Assembly (NCBI GenBank): GCA_009885805.1
Contig: VFJZ01000026.1
Location: 1-45,616 of the forward strand
DNA: 45,616 nt
Direction: 5' to 3'
DNA from: Actinomycetota bacterium
GTDB lineage: Bacteria; Actinomycetota; Thermoleophilia; Gaiellales; F1-60-MAGs149
Numbering within the stretch: position 1 is the first letter of the stretch; each line of letters begins with the position of its first letter. The notes under the pieces are model-generated. The model did not search any database. It was not told the DNA's origin and worked only from the letters and a program-made list of their open reading frames with translations. Made by a program: the position numbers and the translations under genes. Positions 7,663 to 15,394 of this stretch are shown one piece after another.

Positions 7663-8874
7663 GTGGCGACGCTGAGCCCCCTGCGCGAACGGCCGTTTCG
7701 GCGGTACTTCTTCGCGCACGTCATCAACGACCTCGGCAGCAGCGCCGGCTACATAGCGCTCGCCTTCGGCGTGCTCGAACACGGCTCGGCGACCGACCTC
7801 GGCATCGTCTTCTTCGGACGCGAGATCGCCTCGGTCGCACTCGTTCTCGCGGGCGGCGTCTGGGCTGACCGGCTCCAGCGGCGGGTGATCCTCGCGACGG
7901 GGTACCTGGCGGAGGCAGCCGCCACCGGCGCGATCGCCTTCCTGCTGTTCGCCGGCAGCCCTTCCTCCATCTTGCTGGCGCTACTCGCGGCGATCAGCGG
8001 CGGCGCCAGCGCGTTCGTCTACCCGGCCCAGGTCGGGTTCATCACCGAGCTTGTCAGCACGGAGAAGCTCCACGCCGCAAACAGCCTGAACAGCGCGACG
8101 TGGTCGATGACGGCGATCTTCGGCGCCGCCCTCGGGGGAACGCTGGTCGCATTCCTCGGCCCGCCGCTCGCCCTCGCCGTCGACGCCGTGACGTTCGTCG
8201 TCGCGGCCGTGCTGATCCTCGGCATCGGGCGCCAGACCTCACGCGCGCCTCGGGGCACGAGCCCCCTGGCCGACCTGCGCGAGGGCTGGCACGAGTTCGC
8301 GTCTCGCACGTGGGTGTGGGTGATGGTGCTGAGCTTCATGGCGTTCCAGGTCTCGTTCTTCCCGGCGATGTTCGTGCTCGGCACCGATGTCGCGAACCGG
8401 GATCTCGGGGGCGTCGCCGCCTGGACAGCCATCCTCGTGGCGCAGGGCGCCGGATCACTGGCCGGCAGCCTCGTCTCGACGCGCATCCGGACCACGTATC
8501 TGCTGCGGGCGTCTGCGTACCTTTTCGCACCGGTCGGCATCATGCTGGTGTTGCTCGGTGCCGGCGCACCACTGCCTGCGATCGTCGCCGGATCGGCCGT
8601 AACGGGGTTCGCGTTCGGCAGCGCGGGGCCGTTCTGGATGACCGCCTTGCAGCGGGCGATCCCGGCGGACGCCCTCTCCCGCGTCGCCTCGTTCGACCAG
8701 CTCGGCTCGATCATCCTCAACCCGGTCGGCTGGATCCTGATCGCTCCGCTCGCGGCCGCGACGTCGACCCACACCGTGCTGGTGGCGACGGGCGTCGCCG
8801 GGACGATCGTCGCCCTCTCGGTGCTGGCGGTGCCCGCCGTCCGGAACCTCAAGATCGTCGCCCCGGACGATTAA
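7663..8874 (+). CDS. MFS transporter (EntS/MFS_3-like exporter)
   Basis: A 403-residue integral membrane protein of the major facilitator superfamily, with about 11-12 hydrophobic segments. Typical features: 'PFRRYFFAHVINDLGSSAGYIAL' at TM1, 'GGVWADRLQRRVIL' for the 2-3 loop, a symmetric 'AFVYPAQVGFITELV' and 'LHAANSLNSATW'. The pattern is that of the enterobactin-exporter/macrolide-efflux group; the substrate is unknown. I chose GTG 7663 because the upstream open frame is not MFS-like and TACGGT (7651-7656) lies exactly 6 nt before it. It converges on the radical SAM gene with a 4-nt overlap. Confidence 0.85.
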   Translation: MATLSPLRERPFRRYFFAHVINDLGSSAGYIALAFGVLEHGSATDLGIVFFGREIASVALVLAGGVWADRLQRRVILATGYLAEAAATGAIAFLLFAGSPSSILLALLAAISGGASAFVYPAQVGFITELVSTEKLHAANSLNSATWSMTAIFGAALGGTLVAFLGPPLALAVDAVTFVVAAVLILGIGRQTSRAPRGTSPLADLREGWHEFASRTWVWVMVLSFMAFQVSFFPAMFVLGTDVANRDLGGVAAWTAILVAQGAGSLAGSLVSTRIRTTYLLRASAYLFAPVGIMLVLLGAGAPLPAIVAGSAVTGFAFGSAGPFWMTALQRAIPADALSRVASFDQLGSIILNPVGWILIAPLAAATSTHTVLVATGVAGTIVALSVLAVPAVRNLKIVAPDD

Positions 8875-9908
8875 CCGACGTCGAGCGCGAGCTGGTCGGC
8901 CTGCCAGCGCGACAGGGCAGGGCCGAGCACCGGAGGCGCGCCACCCCGCGCGCCGGCCGGCGTCGCGACGGTCGCGCCGTGCTCGTCGGCCAGCCGCTGT
9001 ACCAGGGAAGCGACGCGAGCGTGCTGCTCGTGCGCGTAGCCCGACTGGCGGTGGTAGAGCCGCTCGTAGTACGCGACGAGTTCGGGATGAACGTCTTCGA
9101 GCCACGGCATGAACACCTCGCGCACCCCCGGCCGGAGGTGGAGGAGGATCGGCGTCACGGAGGTCGCGCCGGCGTCGAGCGCGGCCTCGACGACCCGTTC
9201 GAGCCCAGCGGCGTCGTCGGAAAGCCCCGGCAGAATCGGCGCGATCAGCACCGCACAGGGAATGCCGGCCTCGGCGAGCGTCCGGAGCGCAGCCAGGCGC
9301 TGCGACGGCGGCGGCGTGCCCGGCTCGGACGACCGCCAGACGTCTTCGTCGAGCGTGCCGATCGAGAAGGCCGCCCTGAACAGGCCGCGCTCGGCCGCGG
9401 ACGCGAGCACGTCGAGGTCGCGGACGATCATGCTCGACTTCGTCAGAATCGAGAAGGGGCGCCCGGCCGCGGTCAGGACCTCGCTGATCCCGCGCGTCAG
9501 CCGGTAGCGGCCCTCGCACGGCTGGTACGGGTCGGTGTTCGTGCCCATCGCGATCGCATGGCGGCCGAGCCGCGGGTTGCGAAGCTCGGCGCGCAGCACC
9601 TCGACGGCGTTCACCTTCACGACGATGCGGCGCTCGAAGTCCTCGCCTGCGTCGAGGCCGAGGTAGGAGTGCGTGGGACGCGCGAAGCAGTACGTGCAGG
9701 CGTGGGTGCAGCCCCGGTAGGCGTTGATGGTGAACCGGAACGGCAACCTGGCCGCCTCCGGCACGCGGGAGATGATGCGCCGCGCCCGCACGTGCAGGTA
9801 GGAGACCGAGGGCAGGTCACGGTGCCCCGGCACGTCGTCGGAGAACAGCGCGGGATGACCGCCGTCATCGTCGGCGAGCCGCCAGCGGAGCGTTGCCGGA
9901 GCAGGCAT
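8871..9908 (-). CDS. Rv2578c-family radical SAM protein
   Basis: A 345-residue protein with the radical SAM cluster motif 'CTHACTYCFA' (CxxxCxxC, around residue 60), 'MGTNTDPYQPCEG' and 'FSILTKSSMIVRD'. The family is related to spore photoproduct lyase-like proteins; its reaction is not established. In-frame ATGs exist at 9920, 9917 and 9908. I chose 9908: a near-consensus promoter (TTGATA, 16 nt, TATGAT) overlaps the first two and places the predicted transcript start at about 9908, making the mRNA leaderless. A LexA box fills the promoter spacer, so DNA-damage induction is likely. Confidence 0.85.
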   Translation of the reverse strand: MPAPATLRWRLADDDGGHPALFSDDVPGHRDLPSVSYLHVRARRIISRVPEAARLPFRFTINAYRGCTHACTYCFARPTHSYLGLDAGEDFERRIVVKVNAVEVLRAELRNPRLGRHAIAMGTNTDPYQPCEGRYRLTRGISEVLTAAGRPFSILTKSSMIVRDLDVLASAAERGLFRAAFSIGTLDEDVWRSSEPGTPPPSQRLAALRTLAEAGIPCAVLIAPILPGLSDDAAGLERVVEAALDAGATSVTPILLHLRPGVREVFMPWLEDVHPELVAYYERLYHRQSGYAHEQHARVASLVQRLADEHGATVATPAGARGGAPPVLGPALSRWQADQLALDVG

Positions 9909-9915
9909 CACCGGC

Positions 9916-9943
9916 ATCATACACGAACATACGTTCGTATCAA
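9916..9943 (-). promoter_or_regulatory. Promoter of radical SAM gene with embedded LexA/SOS box
   Basis: Read on the minus strand: TTGATA (9938-9943), a 16-nt spacer, TATGAT (9916-9921), then 7 nt to ATG 9908. The palindrome CGAACATACGTTCG occupies 9924-9937, inside the spacer. It matches the Gram-positive/actinobacterial LexA operator (CGAAC-N4-GTTCG) at every fixed base. A repressor bound there would block RNA polymerase directly. Confidence 0.85.
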
Positions 9944-9950
9944 GTGTCGA

Positions 9951-10736
9951 TCAGGAAGCGAACATCCCGCGCGGCAGCCAGCCACCGCCGTCTAGCGTGA
10001 GCGTCGAGCCCGTCACGTACGAGGAGTCGTCGGAGAGCAGGAAGCGCGTCGCGGCGACGACGTCGTCGAGCGTGCCGAGTCGCCCGGCCGGAATCCGCGC
10101 CGACATCGCCGCCTGGATCTCCTCGGTCGGGAACAGGTTCTCCGTCGCACCGGGCGTCAGGATCGGGCCGGGGGCGATCGAGTTGCAGCGGATCCCGAGC
10201 GGCGCCCACTCCACCGCCAGCGTCATCATCAAATTCTGGACGCCAGCCTTGGCGGCAGCCGAGTGGGCGGTGCCGGCGTTCCCCGTCCAGGCATAGGTGG
10301 CGATCACGGAGACGATCGACCCGCGCTCGTGGCCAGCCTCGCGGTAGTGCTGTGCGAACGCACGCGAGCAGAGGAAGCTGCCGTTCAGGACGATCGAGAT
10401 GACCGCGTTCCAACCGTTGGGAGACAGGTCGATCGCCGGACAGATGAAGTTGCCGGCGGCGTTGTTGACGAGCAGGTCAGCGGCACCGAAACGCTCGCTG
10501 CAGGCGGCGAAGAAGGCATCGACCTGCGCCGGGTCGCGCACATCGCACGGCACGGCCAGCGCCTCGCCCCCACCGGCCTCGATCAGCGCCACCGTCTCGG
10601 CGATCGGCTCTGGGCGCCGCCCGCAGACGGCGACCCGCGCACCGCGGGCGGCGAGGTCGAGCGCGAACGCGCGTCCCATCCCGCCGCCGCCGCCCGTCAC
10701 CGCGGCCACGCGGCCGTCGAAGCGCACATCGCTCAC
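9951..10736 (-). CDS. fadH: SDR oxidoreductase, 2,4-dienoyl-CoA reductase-like
   Basis: A 261-residue SDR closely resembling Bacillus FadH: 'VTGGGGGMGRAFA', 'NNAAGNFICPAIDLSPNGWN', 'IVLNGSFLCSRAF', 'VIATYAW', 'HSAAAKAGVQNL' and 'IAPGPI'. The usual YxxxK catalytic Tyr is replaced by the SAAAKAG arrangement typical of dienoyl-CoA reductases. The role would be reduction of 2,4-dienoyl-CoA during breakdown of unsaturated fatty acids. GTG 10736 overlaps the stop of the upstream gene by 4 nt, so the two are probably cotranscribed. The symbol is assigned by similarity and is not certain. Confidence 0.78.
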   Translation of the reverse strand: MSDVRFDGRVAAVTGGGGGMGRAFALDLAARGARVAVCGRRPEPIAETVALIEAGGGEALAVPCDVRDPAQVDAFFAACSERFGAADLLVNNAAGNFICPAIDLSPNGWNAVISIVLNGSFLCSRAFAQHYREAGHERGSIVSVIATYAWTGNAGTAHSAAAKAGVQNLMMTLAVEWAPLGIRCNSIAPGPILTPGATENLFPTEEIQAAMSARIPAGRLGTLDDVVAATRFLLSDDSSYVTGSTLTLDGGGWLPRGMFAS

Positions 10737-11404
10737 AGGGTCTCCTCCAGCTCGATCAGGTAGTGGTCGACGACGTCGTCGGCGAACGCCTGCGCCGCAG
10801 CCATACCGCCCTCGACCGACTCGCGGAACCGGTCCGGCGCGCCGTCGCGCGCGAGGAGACGGACGGTCGACCACAGCTGCTCGGCAAGCTCCTCGCCGAC
10901 CTCGCCCGGCGTCCCGCCGAGCCGGGCGGAGACGCTGTATGCCGTCTCCTTCAGATAGTCGAAGCGATCGCCGACGAGCCCTGCCGCGACTGCGACGCGG
11001 TCGAGATAGCCGCCGTCGGCGACCCGCACGGCCGGTACCGTGACCACGAGCGGTGCGATCGCCTCGCGCATCGCGCGAACGGCCAGGGCGACGGGTTCGT
11101 CGTCCGCCGCGAACTGCAGCGCGCGGCGCAGGGCGGCGTCGGCCTCGGGCGCGGCCAGACCCGCGGAGGCCTCCTCGGCCGTCTCGCACATCGCGATGAT
11201 CTCGGCGATCTCGCGGATCTCGTGCACTGCGGTCAGCGGCCGGCCGTCGCCGTCGAAGACGAGCCAGCCGAGCGACTCCCCGCGCGGAAACGCACAGGCG
11301 AAGCGGATCTCGCCGGCCGTCGTGCGCGCCGCGAGCACCGCCGTCGGCTCGCCCCCGTGTCGTGACGCCAGCGCGGCCGCCTCGACGATGCGCACCTCGT
11401 CCAC
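10733..11404 (-). CDS. Uncharacterised acidic protein
   Basis: A soluble 223-residue protein, rich in Ala and Glu, that I do not recognise. It reads 'VRIVEAAALASRHGGEPT', 'RFACAFPRGESLGWLVFDGDGRPLT', then helical segments ending '...DVVDHYLIELEETL'. It has no signal peptide, membrane segment or cofactor motif. The open frame extends to 11479, but GTG 11404 has TACGCT (11411-11416) 6 nt upstream. It is the first gene of a two-gene unit with the dienoyl-CoA reductase-like SDR (GTGA overlap), the only functional clue. Divergent from 11457. Confidence 0.6.
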   Translation of the reverse strand: MDEVRIVEAAALASRHGGEPTAVLAARTTAGEIRFACAFPRGESLGWLVFDGDGRPLTAVHEIREIAEIIAMCETAEEASAGLAAPEADAALRRALQFAADDEPVALAVRAMREAIAPLVVTVPAVRVADGGYLDRVAVAAGLVGDRFDYLKETAYSVSARLGGTPGEVGEELAEQLWSTVRLLARDGAPDRFRESVEGGMAAAQAFADDVVDHYLIELEETL

Positions 11405-11456
11405 CTTGCGAGCGTAGCCGATTGCACTGGCCGCCGAGTCGGGTACACTCGGAGAT

Positions 11457-11654
11457 GTGACACAGACCAAGCAGCGCACGCGCCCTGACGTGCTCGAGGA
11501 GGTCGTCTCCTGGCGGCGGGAACAGCTGGAACGGTCCGGCTACGAGACCGAGATCGCGGACCAGATCGCGCGCTCCGAGGCCGACCTGCACCAGGCGATC
11601 AAGCTGCTGCAGCAGGGCTGCCCGGCCGAGACGGCCGCGCAGATCCTCCTCTGA
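11457..11654 (+). CDS. Small helical protein upstream of xseA
   Basis: A 65-residue charged protein ('PDVLEEVVSWRREQLERSGY', 'IADQIARSEADLHQAIKLLQQGCP'), predicted to be mostly helical. No family recognised. It starts with GTG 7 nt after TACACT (11444-11449) and without Shine-Dalgarno. Its stop TGA overlaps the CTG codon from which xseA appears to start, so it heads the xseA-xseB operon and may serve for translational coupling. Confidence 0.7.
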   Translation: MTQTKQRTRPDVLEEVVSWRREQLERSGYETEIADQIARSEADLHQAIKLLQQGCPAETAAQILL

Positions 11655-12868
11655 CGGCAACCGCCGGAGAGCGTCCGGTCTATTCGGTCGCCGCGTTCGC
11701 ACGCGGGCTCGCAAGCTGGCTCGAACGGCTGCCGGAGGTCTGGGTCGAGGGTGAGGTAACAGAGTTGCGGCGGCAGCCCGGCTGGGCGTTCGCGTTCTGG
11801 ACGCTGCGAGATCTCGACGGCCGGGCGGCGGTGAAGGTGCGGATGCCCGGAGGGCTGTTCGACGGCCTCGAGACCCCGCTCCGCGACGGCGAGCGCGTCC
11901 TCGTCCACGGCCGGGTCGAGCTCTTCATGCGCACCGGCGACGTCTCGCTGCGCGTCCACGCCGTCGAGCGGGCCGGCCTCGGCGACCTCCTCGCCCGCGT
12001 CGAGCGTCTGCGGCTGGCGCTCGCCGCCGAGGGCCTGTTCGCCGCCGACCGCAAGCGACCGCTCCCGGTCGTGCCACGCTGCATCGGCCTCGTCTGCGGC
12101 CGTGACGCCGCCGCCCGTCACGACGTCACGGAGCACGTCACCCGCCGCTTCTCGGCGGCGCGATTCGAGATCGTCGAGTGCGCCGTGCAGGGCGTGGCGG
12201 CGCCGCGCGAGATCGTCCGTGCCCTGCGCCAGATCGAGGCCGGCGGCGACGCCGACGTCATCGTGCTGGCGCGCGGCGGCGGCTCGCTGGAGGACCTCGC
12301 GGCCTTTTCCGACGAGAGCGTCTGCCGCGCCATCGCCGCCTGCGCCGTCCCGGTCGTCTCGGCGATCGGACACGAGCAGGACACGCCGCTGTCGGACCTG
12401 GTCGCGGACGCGCGCGCCTCGACACCGACCCACGCCGCCCGTCTCGTCGCCCCTGACGCGCGAGCCCTCGTCCGCGAGACTGCTGCGCGCGCCGACCGCG
12501 CCTACCGCGTGGTCGCGACGCGCGTCGCCCGTGAGCGCGAGACCCTGGCAGCGCTGCGCGCCCGGCCCGTCCTGCTGCGGCCCGGCGGCTTCCTCGACGT
12601 TCGCCGGGACGGGATCGGTGCGGCGCGCCGGCGGCTCACCGACGCCCAGGGGCGGCGCCTCGAGCTGGAGCGATCCGGACTTCAGGCCGCCGCCCGCCAG
12701 CTTCGGGCGCTCGGGCCGGCGGCGACGCTCGACCGTGGCTACGCGATCGCCCTCGACGGCGCGGGGCGGGTCGTCCGCGAGGCCGCGGCCGTCGCGACGG
12801 GTGACTCGCTTTCGCTCCGCCTGGCGCGCGGCCGCCTGACGACGCGGGTCGAGGAGGTCGAGCCGTGA
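11651..12868 (+). CDS. xseA: Exodeoxyribonuclease VII large subunit
   Basis: A 405-residue subunit of the ATP-independent exonuclease VII, which degrades single-stranded DNA. The N-terminal OB-fold reads 'VYSVAAFARGLASWLERLPEVW' and 'VEGEVTELRRQPGW'; the catalytic region has 'CIGLVCGRDAAARHDV', 'ARGGGSLEDLAAFSDE', 'VVSAIGHEQDTPLSDLVAD' and the C-terminal 'LDRGYAI'. The first in-frame ATG/GTG/TTG is TTG 11765, which would delete the first half of the OB-fold. The only candidate codon before it at a sensible place is CTG 11651, overlapping the upstream stop as CTGA. An unusual CTG start is therefore likely. Confidence 0.88.
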   Translation: MTATAGERPVYSVAAFARGLASWLERLPEVWVEGEVTELRRQPGWAFAFWTLRDLDGRAAVKVRMPGGLFDGLETPLRDGERVLVHGRVELFMRTGDVSLRVHAVERAGLGDLLARVERLRLALAAEGLFAADRKRPLPVVPRCIGLVCGRDAAARHDVTEHVTRRFSAARFEIVECAVQGVAAPREIVRALRQIEAGGDADVIVLARGGGSLEDLAAFSDESVCRAIAACAVPVVSAIGHEQDTPLSDLVADARASTPTHAARLVAPDARALVRETAARADRAYRVVATRVARERETLAALRARPVLLRPGGFLDVRRDGIGAARRRLTDAQGRRLELERSGLQAAARQLRALGPAATLDRGYAIALDGAGRVVREAAAVATGDSLSLRLARGRLTTRVEEVEP

Positions 12869-13077
12869 TCGATCCCGGCGAACTCCCGTTCGAGGCGGCG
12901 CGCGCGGAGCTCGACGAGGTCGTGCGCCGGTTGGAGGACGGCTCGACGACCCTGGAGGAGGCGCTCGCCCTGTGGGAGCGCGGCGAGGCGTTGCATCGGC
13001 GCTGCGCGGAGGTACTCGGCCTGGCCGAGGAGCGTCTGCAGGCGCTGCGGCCGCCGGATCCGCCGCCGTCGCCGTAG
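12865..13077 (+). CDS. xseB: Exodeoxyribonuclease VII small subunit
   Basis: A 70-residue helical protein with the XseB signature: 'PFEAARAELDEVVRRLEDGSTTLEEALALWERGEAL', followed by 'CAEVLGLAEERLQAL' and a Pro-rich tail. It binds the large subunit to form exonuclease VII. GTG start overlaps the xseA stop by 4 nt. The operon ends here; a palindromic repeat begins 7 nt after the stop. Confidence 0.93.
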   Translation: MIDPGELPFEAARAELDEVVRRLEDGSTTLEEALALWERGEALHRRCAEVLGLAEERLQALRPPDPPPSP

Positions 13078-13083
13078 GGTCGG

Positions 13084-13116
13084 GTGTCGCATTCGTGCCA
13101 GGCACCTTTGCGACAC
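13084..13116. repeat. Palindromic repeat family A, single copy
   Basis: A 33-bp imperfect palindrome: outer arms GTGTCGCA / TGCGACAC, inner arms GTGCC / GGCAC around a central A, joined by TTC and CTT. The reverse complement matches the repeats at 28505 and 28553, and the outer arms match those at 26979. It lies just after xseB and could act as a transcript-stabilising or terminating hairpin; there is no T-tract. Confidence 0.85.
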
Positions 13117-13126
13117 GCGCGCGCGG

Positions 13127-13157
13127 TGAAAGAATGGGATCTGATCCCTTTCTTTCA
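13127..13157. repeat. Palindromic repeat family B
   Basis: A 31-bp inverted repeat with 15-bp arms, one mismatch and a single central T: TGAAAGAATGGGATC against its right arm GATCCCTTTCTTTCA. Only one copy is present in the window. It starts 10 nt after family A and ends exactly where recognisable azlD sequence begins, so it marks the breakpoint of that remnant. The A/T-rich arms differ from the GC-rich surroundings. Confidence 0.8.
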
Positions 13158-13630
13158 AGGAGGGCGAGCGAGACCAGCGCGAACAGCCGCTGCAGCCGCT
13201 CCGGCATCTCCCGCGCGCCGAGGAGGACGGGGCCGGCGGCCTTCACGACATACGTGCCGAGCGCCGTCGCGCCGATCGCCCACCAGGTAACGCGGATCGT
13301 CTCCGCCAGACGAGGATGCCGAGCGCGCCCGCGATGGTGCCGCCGTTCCAGCAGCAGAACAGCGTCACGCCGACCGTGTAGAACGCACGTCGCGAGCGTG
13401 CCGGGTCGCGCTGCGCGAGGGCGAACGCCGTCGACTCGTCGACCCGCCGTGACGACGCCGACCAGCAGCAGCTGCGAGCCGCCGGCGAAGACGAGCAGCG
13501 ACATCGCGCAGGCGTGCAGGGCGGAGATGCCGGCAGCGCGGGCGAGCAGTCCGAACGACAGCCCGATGATGCCGACGGCGGCACCGATCGCGATACCGTC
13601 GCGCAGGAGCGTGCGATCCGCCGCGTCCAC
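13158..13630 (-). pseudogene. Decayed azlC-azlD (branched-chain amino acid exporter) locus
   Basis: Three fragments in order on the minus strand. (1) AzlC N-terminus from GTG 13630: 'IAIGAAVGIIGLSFGLLARAAG', 'AMSLLVFAGGSQLLLVGVVTAG'. (2) In another frame, AzlC middle: 'DESTAFALAQRDPARSRRAFYT', 'LFCCWNGGTIAGALG'. (3) Back in the first frame, AzlD N-terminus: 'TWWAIGATALGTYVVKAAGPVLLG', ending at 'LFALVSLAL' against the family B palindrome. The segment between (1) and (2) that normally carries the 'NARH' region is missing, and so are the AzlC end and most of AzlD. Internal deletions and frameshifts make it non-functional. Confidence 0.82.
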
Positions 13631-13640
13631 CGCCGGCGCG

Positions 13641-14414
13641 TCAGCGCCCGATGAAGCGCGGCGGGCGCTTCTCGGTGAAGGCGTTCAGGCCTTCCTTCGC
13701 ATCCTCGGTGGAGAAGAGGATCGCGAACAGGTCGGCCTCGTGCACGAAGTTGGCGCCGAGGTCGCCGTGCAGCGCGCGGTTCGTCGCCTCCTTCGTGTAG
13801 GCGACCGCGACCGGGCTCTTCGCGGCGATCTCCGCCGCCAGCGCCAGCGCGCGCGGCACGAGCTCGTCCGGCTCGACGATGGCCTGCACGAGGCCCCGCT
13901 GCAAGGCCTCGTCAGCAGACACCATGCGGCCGGTGAGGAGGATCTCCTTCGCGAAGCCGAGCGACGTCGTTCGCGCCAGCCGCTGCGTCGCACCCCAGCC
14001 CGGCATGATGCCGAGGTTGACCTCGGGCTGGCCGAACTGCGCCTTCGGCGAGCAGAGGCGGATGTCGCAGGCGAGCGCCATCTCGCAGCCGCCGCCGAGC
14101 GCGTAGCCGTTGACGGCGGCGATCGTCGGCTTGCGCATCGTCTCCAGCCGGTGCGCGATCTCCTGCCCGAGCTCGCCGTACGCACGGGCCTCCAGTGGCG
14201 TCTTCGTCGCCAACTCCGCGATGTCGGCGCCGGCGATGAATGCACGATCGCCCGCACCGGTCAGGACGACGGCGCCGACGGAGGTGTCGCGAGAGAGGTC
14301 GAGCAGCTCCGAGTGCAGCTCGTCGAGGTGATCCGTCGAGAGCGCGTTCAGCACCTCGGGCCGGTTGACGGTGACGAGCGCCACGCGCCCCTCGCGGACG
14401 ACGTCGATGGACAT
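13641..14414 (-). CDS. Enoyl-CoA hydratase (crotonase family)
   Basis: A 257-residue crotonase that hydrates trans-2-enoyl-CoA in fatty-acid or amino-acid breakdown. 'FIAGADIAEL' (around 60) and 'GYALGGGCEMALACD' (around 103) build the oxyanion hole. Both catalytic glutamates are present, in 'GGGCEMAL' and 'FGQPEVNLGIMPGWGATQRL'. These features make hydratase more likely than another crotonase activity. ATG 14414 overlaps the upstream B12-binding subunit stop by 1 nt (TGATG), suggesting coupling with the methylmalonyl-CoA pathway. Confidence 0.88.
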   Translation of the reverse strand: MSIDVVREGRVALVTVNRPEVLNALSTDHLDELHSELLDLSRDTSVGAVVLTGAGDRAFIAGADIAELATKTPLEARAYGELGQEIAHRLETMRKPTIAAVNGYALGGGCEMALACDIRLCSPKAQFGQPEVNLGIMPGWGATQRLARTTSLGFAKEILLTGRMVSADEALQRGLVQAIVEPDELVPRALALAAEIAAKSPVAVAYTKEATNRALHGDLGANFVHEADLFAILFSTEDAKEGLNAFTEKRPPRFIGR

Positions 14415-14809
14415 CAGGCGGCGACGTGAGCGCGGAGGTAGTCGACGATCGCGGTGGTCGGCGTGCCCGGCGTGAAGATGGCGGCGACGCCGAGGCGCTT
14501 CAGCTCCTCCGCGTCTGCCGCGGGGATCGTGCCGCCGACGAGCACGAGGACATCCGACATGTCCGCCGCCGCGAGGCCGTCGAGGATCCGCGGCACGAGC
14601 GTCATGTGGGCGCCCGACAGGATCGAGATGCCGACGGCATCGGCATCCTCCTGGATGGCGGTCTCCACGATCTGCTCGGGCGTCTGGTGCAGGCCCGTGT
14701 AGATCACCTCCATGCCGGCATCGCGCAGCGCGCGGGCGATCACCTTCGCTCCCCGGTCGTGGCCGTCGAGCCCGGGCTTGGCGATCACGACGCGGATTCG
14801 GGAGTCCAT
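14414..14809 (-). CDS. Methylmalonyl-CoA mutase, free-standing cobalamin-binding subunit
   Basis: A 131-residue B12-binding domain with the base-off signature '[18 protein letters not shown]' (DxHxxG), followed by '[14 protein letters not shown]', '[10 protein letters not shown]' and '[14 protein letters not shown]'. It matches the small C-terminal subunit of two-gene methylmalonyl-CoA mutases (mcmA2/mutase alpha chain), which rearrange methylmalonyl-CoA to succinyl-CoA with AdoCbl. The large catalytic subunit is not in this window. Of ATGs at 14824 and 14809 I chose 14809, which fits the usual N-terminus. TATGCT (14820-14825) is a plausible -10. Confidence 0.88.
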   Translation of the reverse strand: MDSRIRVVIAKPGLDGHDRGAKVIARALRDAGMEVIYTGLHQTPEQIVETAIQEDADAVGISILSGAHMTLVPRILDGLAAADMSDVLVLVGGTIPAADAEELKRLGVAAIFTPGTPTTAIVDYLRAHVAA

Positions 14810-14845
14810 GACGGTTGAAAGCATACGCGGTACGTGACGACTACC

Positions 14846-15391
14846 ATGTCGCCGATGCGGCTCCGCTCCTGGCTCGTTCTCCTCCTCGTCGGCCTCGCCG
14901 GCTGCGGTGGCGGCCCGTCCGACGCGATCACCTTCAAGAACGCCGACGCCGGCTTCACGTTCACCTACCCGCGCGACTTCATCTCCGGCTTCACGGCCGT
15001 GTCGCGGGAGATCGACGGTCGCGAGCCGCGCTTCTCGACGAACGTCGGCATCGACGAGATCAACGTCGTCGTCGTCAGCCGCTACACGATCAAGCGCCCG
15101 TACGAGTCCTACAAGGCAGACGAGTTCCAGCCCTTCGTCGACGCCGCAGTGCGCGCCCTCGCACAGGCCGCCGACCTGCGCGTGACGAAGAAGGGACGCG
15201 TCGACCTCGGCGGACTGGAGGCGTACACCTACGACCTCGAGGGCGAGGAGGGAGCGGGTGGACGGATGATCCTGGGCTTCAAGGGCCGCGACCAGTGGTT
15301 CGTCCGCTGCAACTGGGACGCCGAGGGGCAGGCGCGCCTCCCGCGGGCCTGCGACGACGTCCGCGACAGCTTCGATCTCGCTACCGCGTAG
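14846..15391 (+). CDS. Predicted lipoprotein
   Basis: About 181 residues with a classical lipoprotein signal: basic 'MRLRSW', hydrophobic '[11 protein letters not shown]' and Gly-rich spacer 'GGGPSD', so Cys in 'LAGC' would be lipidated. The mature part ('[20 protein letters not shown]', '[24 protein letters not shown]') has the look of a PsbP/LpqN-like surface domain, but I cannot assign a function. Starts at GTG 14834, ATG 14846 and ATG 14855 are all possible and all keep the signal. It converges on the lipoprotein gene at 15395 with a 3-nt gap. Confidence 0.7.
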   Translation: MSPMRLRSWLVLLLVGLAGCGGGPSDAITFKNADAGFTFTYPRDFISGFTAVSREIDGREPRFSTNVGIDEINVVVVSRYTIKRPYESYKADEFQPFVDAAVRALAQAADLRVTKKGRVDLGGLEAYTYDLEGEEGAGGRMILGFKGRDQWFVRCNWDAEGQARLPRACDDVRDSFDLATA

Positions 15392-15394
15392 GCG

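Noticed and set aside
11765-12868. TTG 11765 as start of xseA
   Set aside because: It would remove the conserved first half of the OB-fold, which is intact and in frame upstream.
11540-13630. A 696-codon minus-strand open frame across xseA/xseB
   Set aside because: The part opposite xseA has biased composition and no recognisable motif. Only its upstream end (13158-13630) carries real azlC/azlD fragments.
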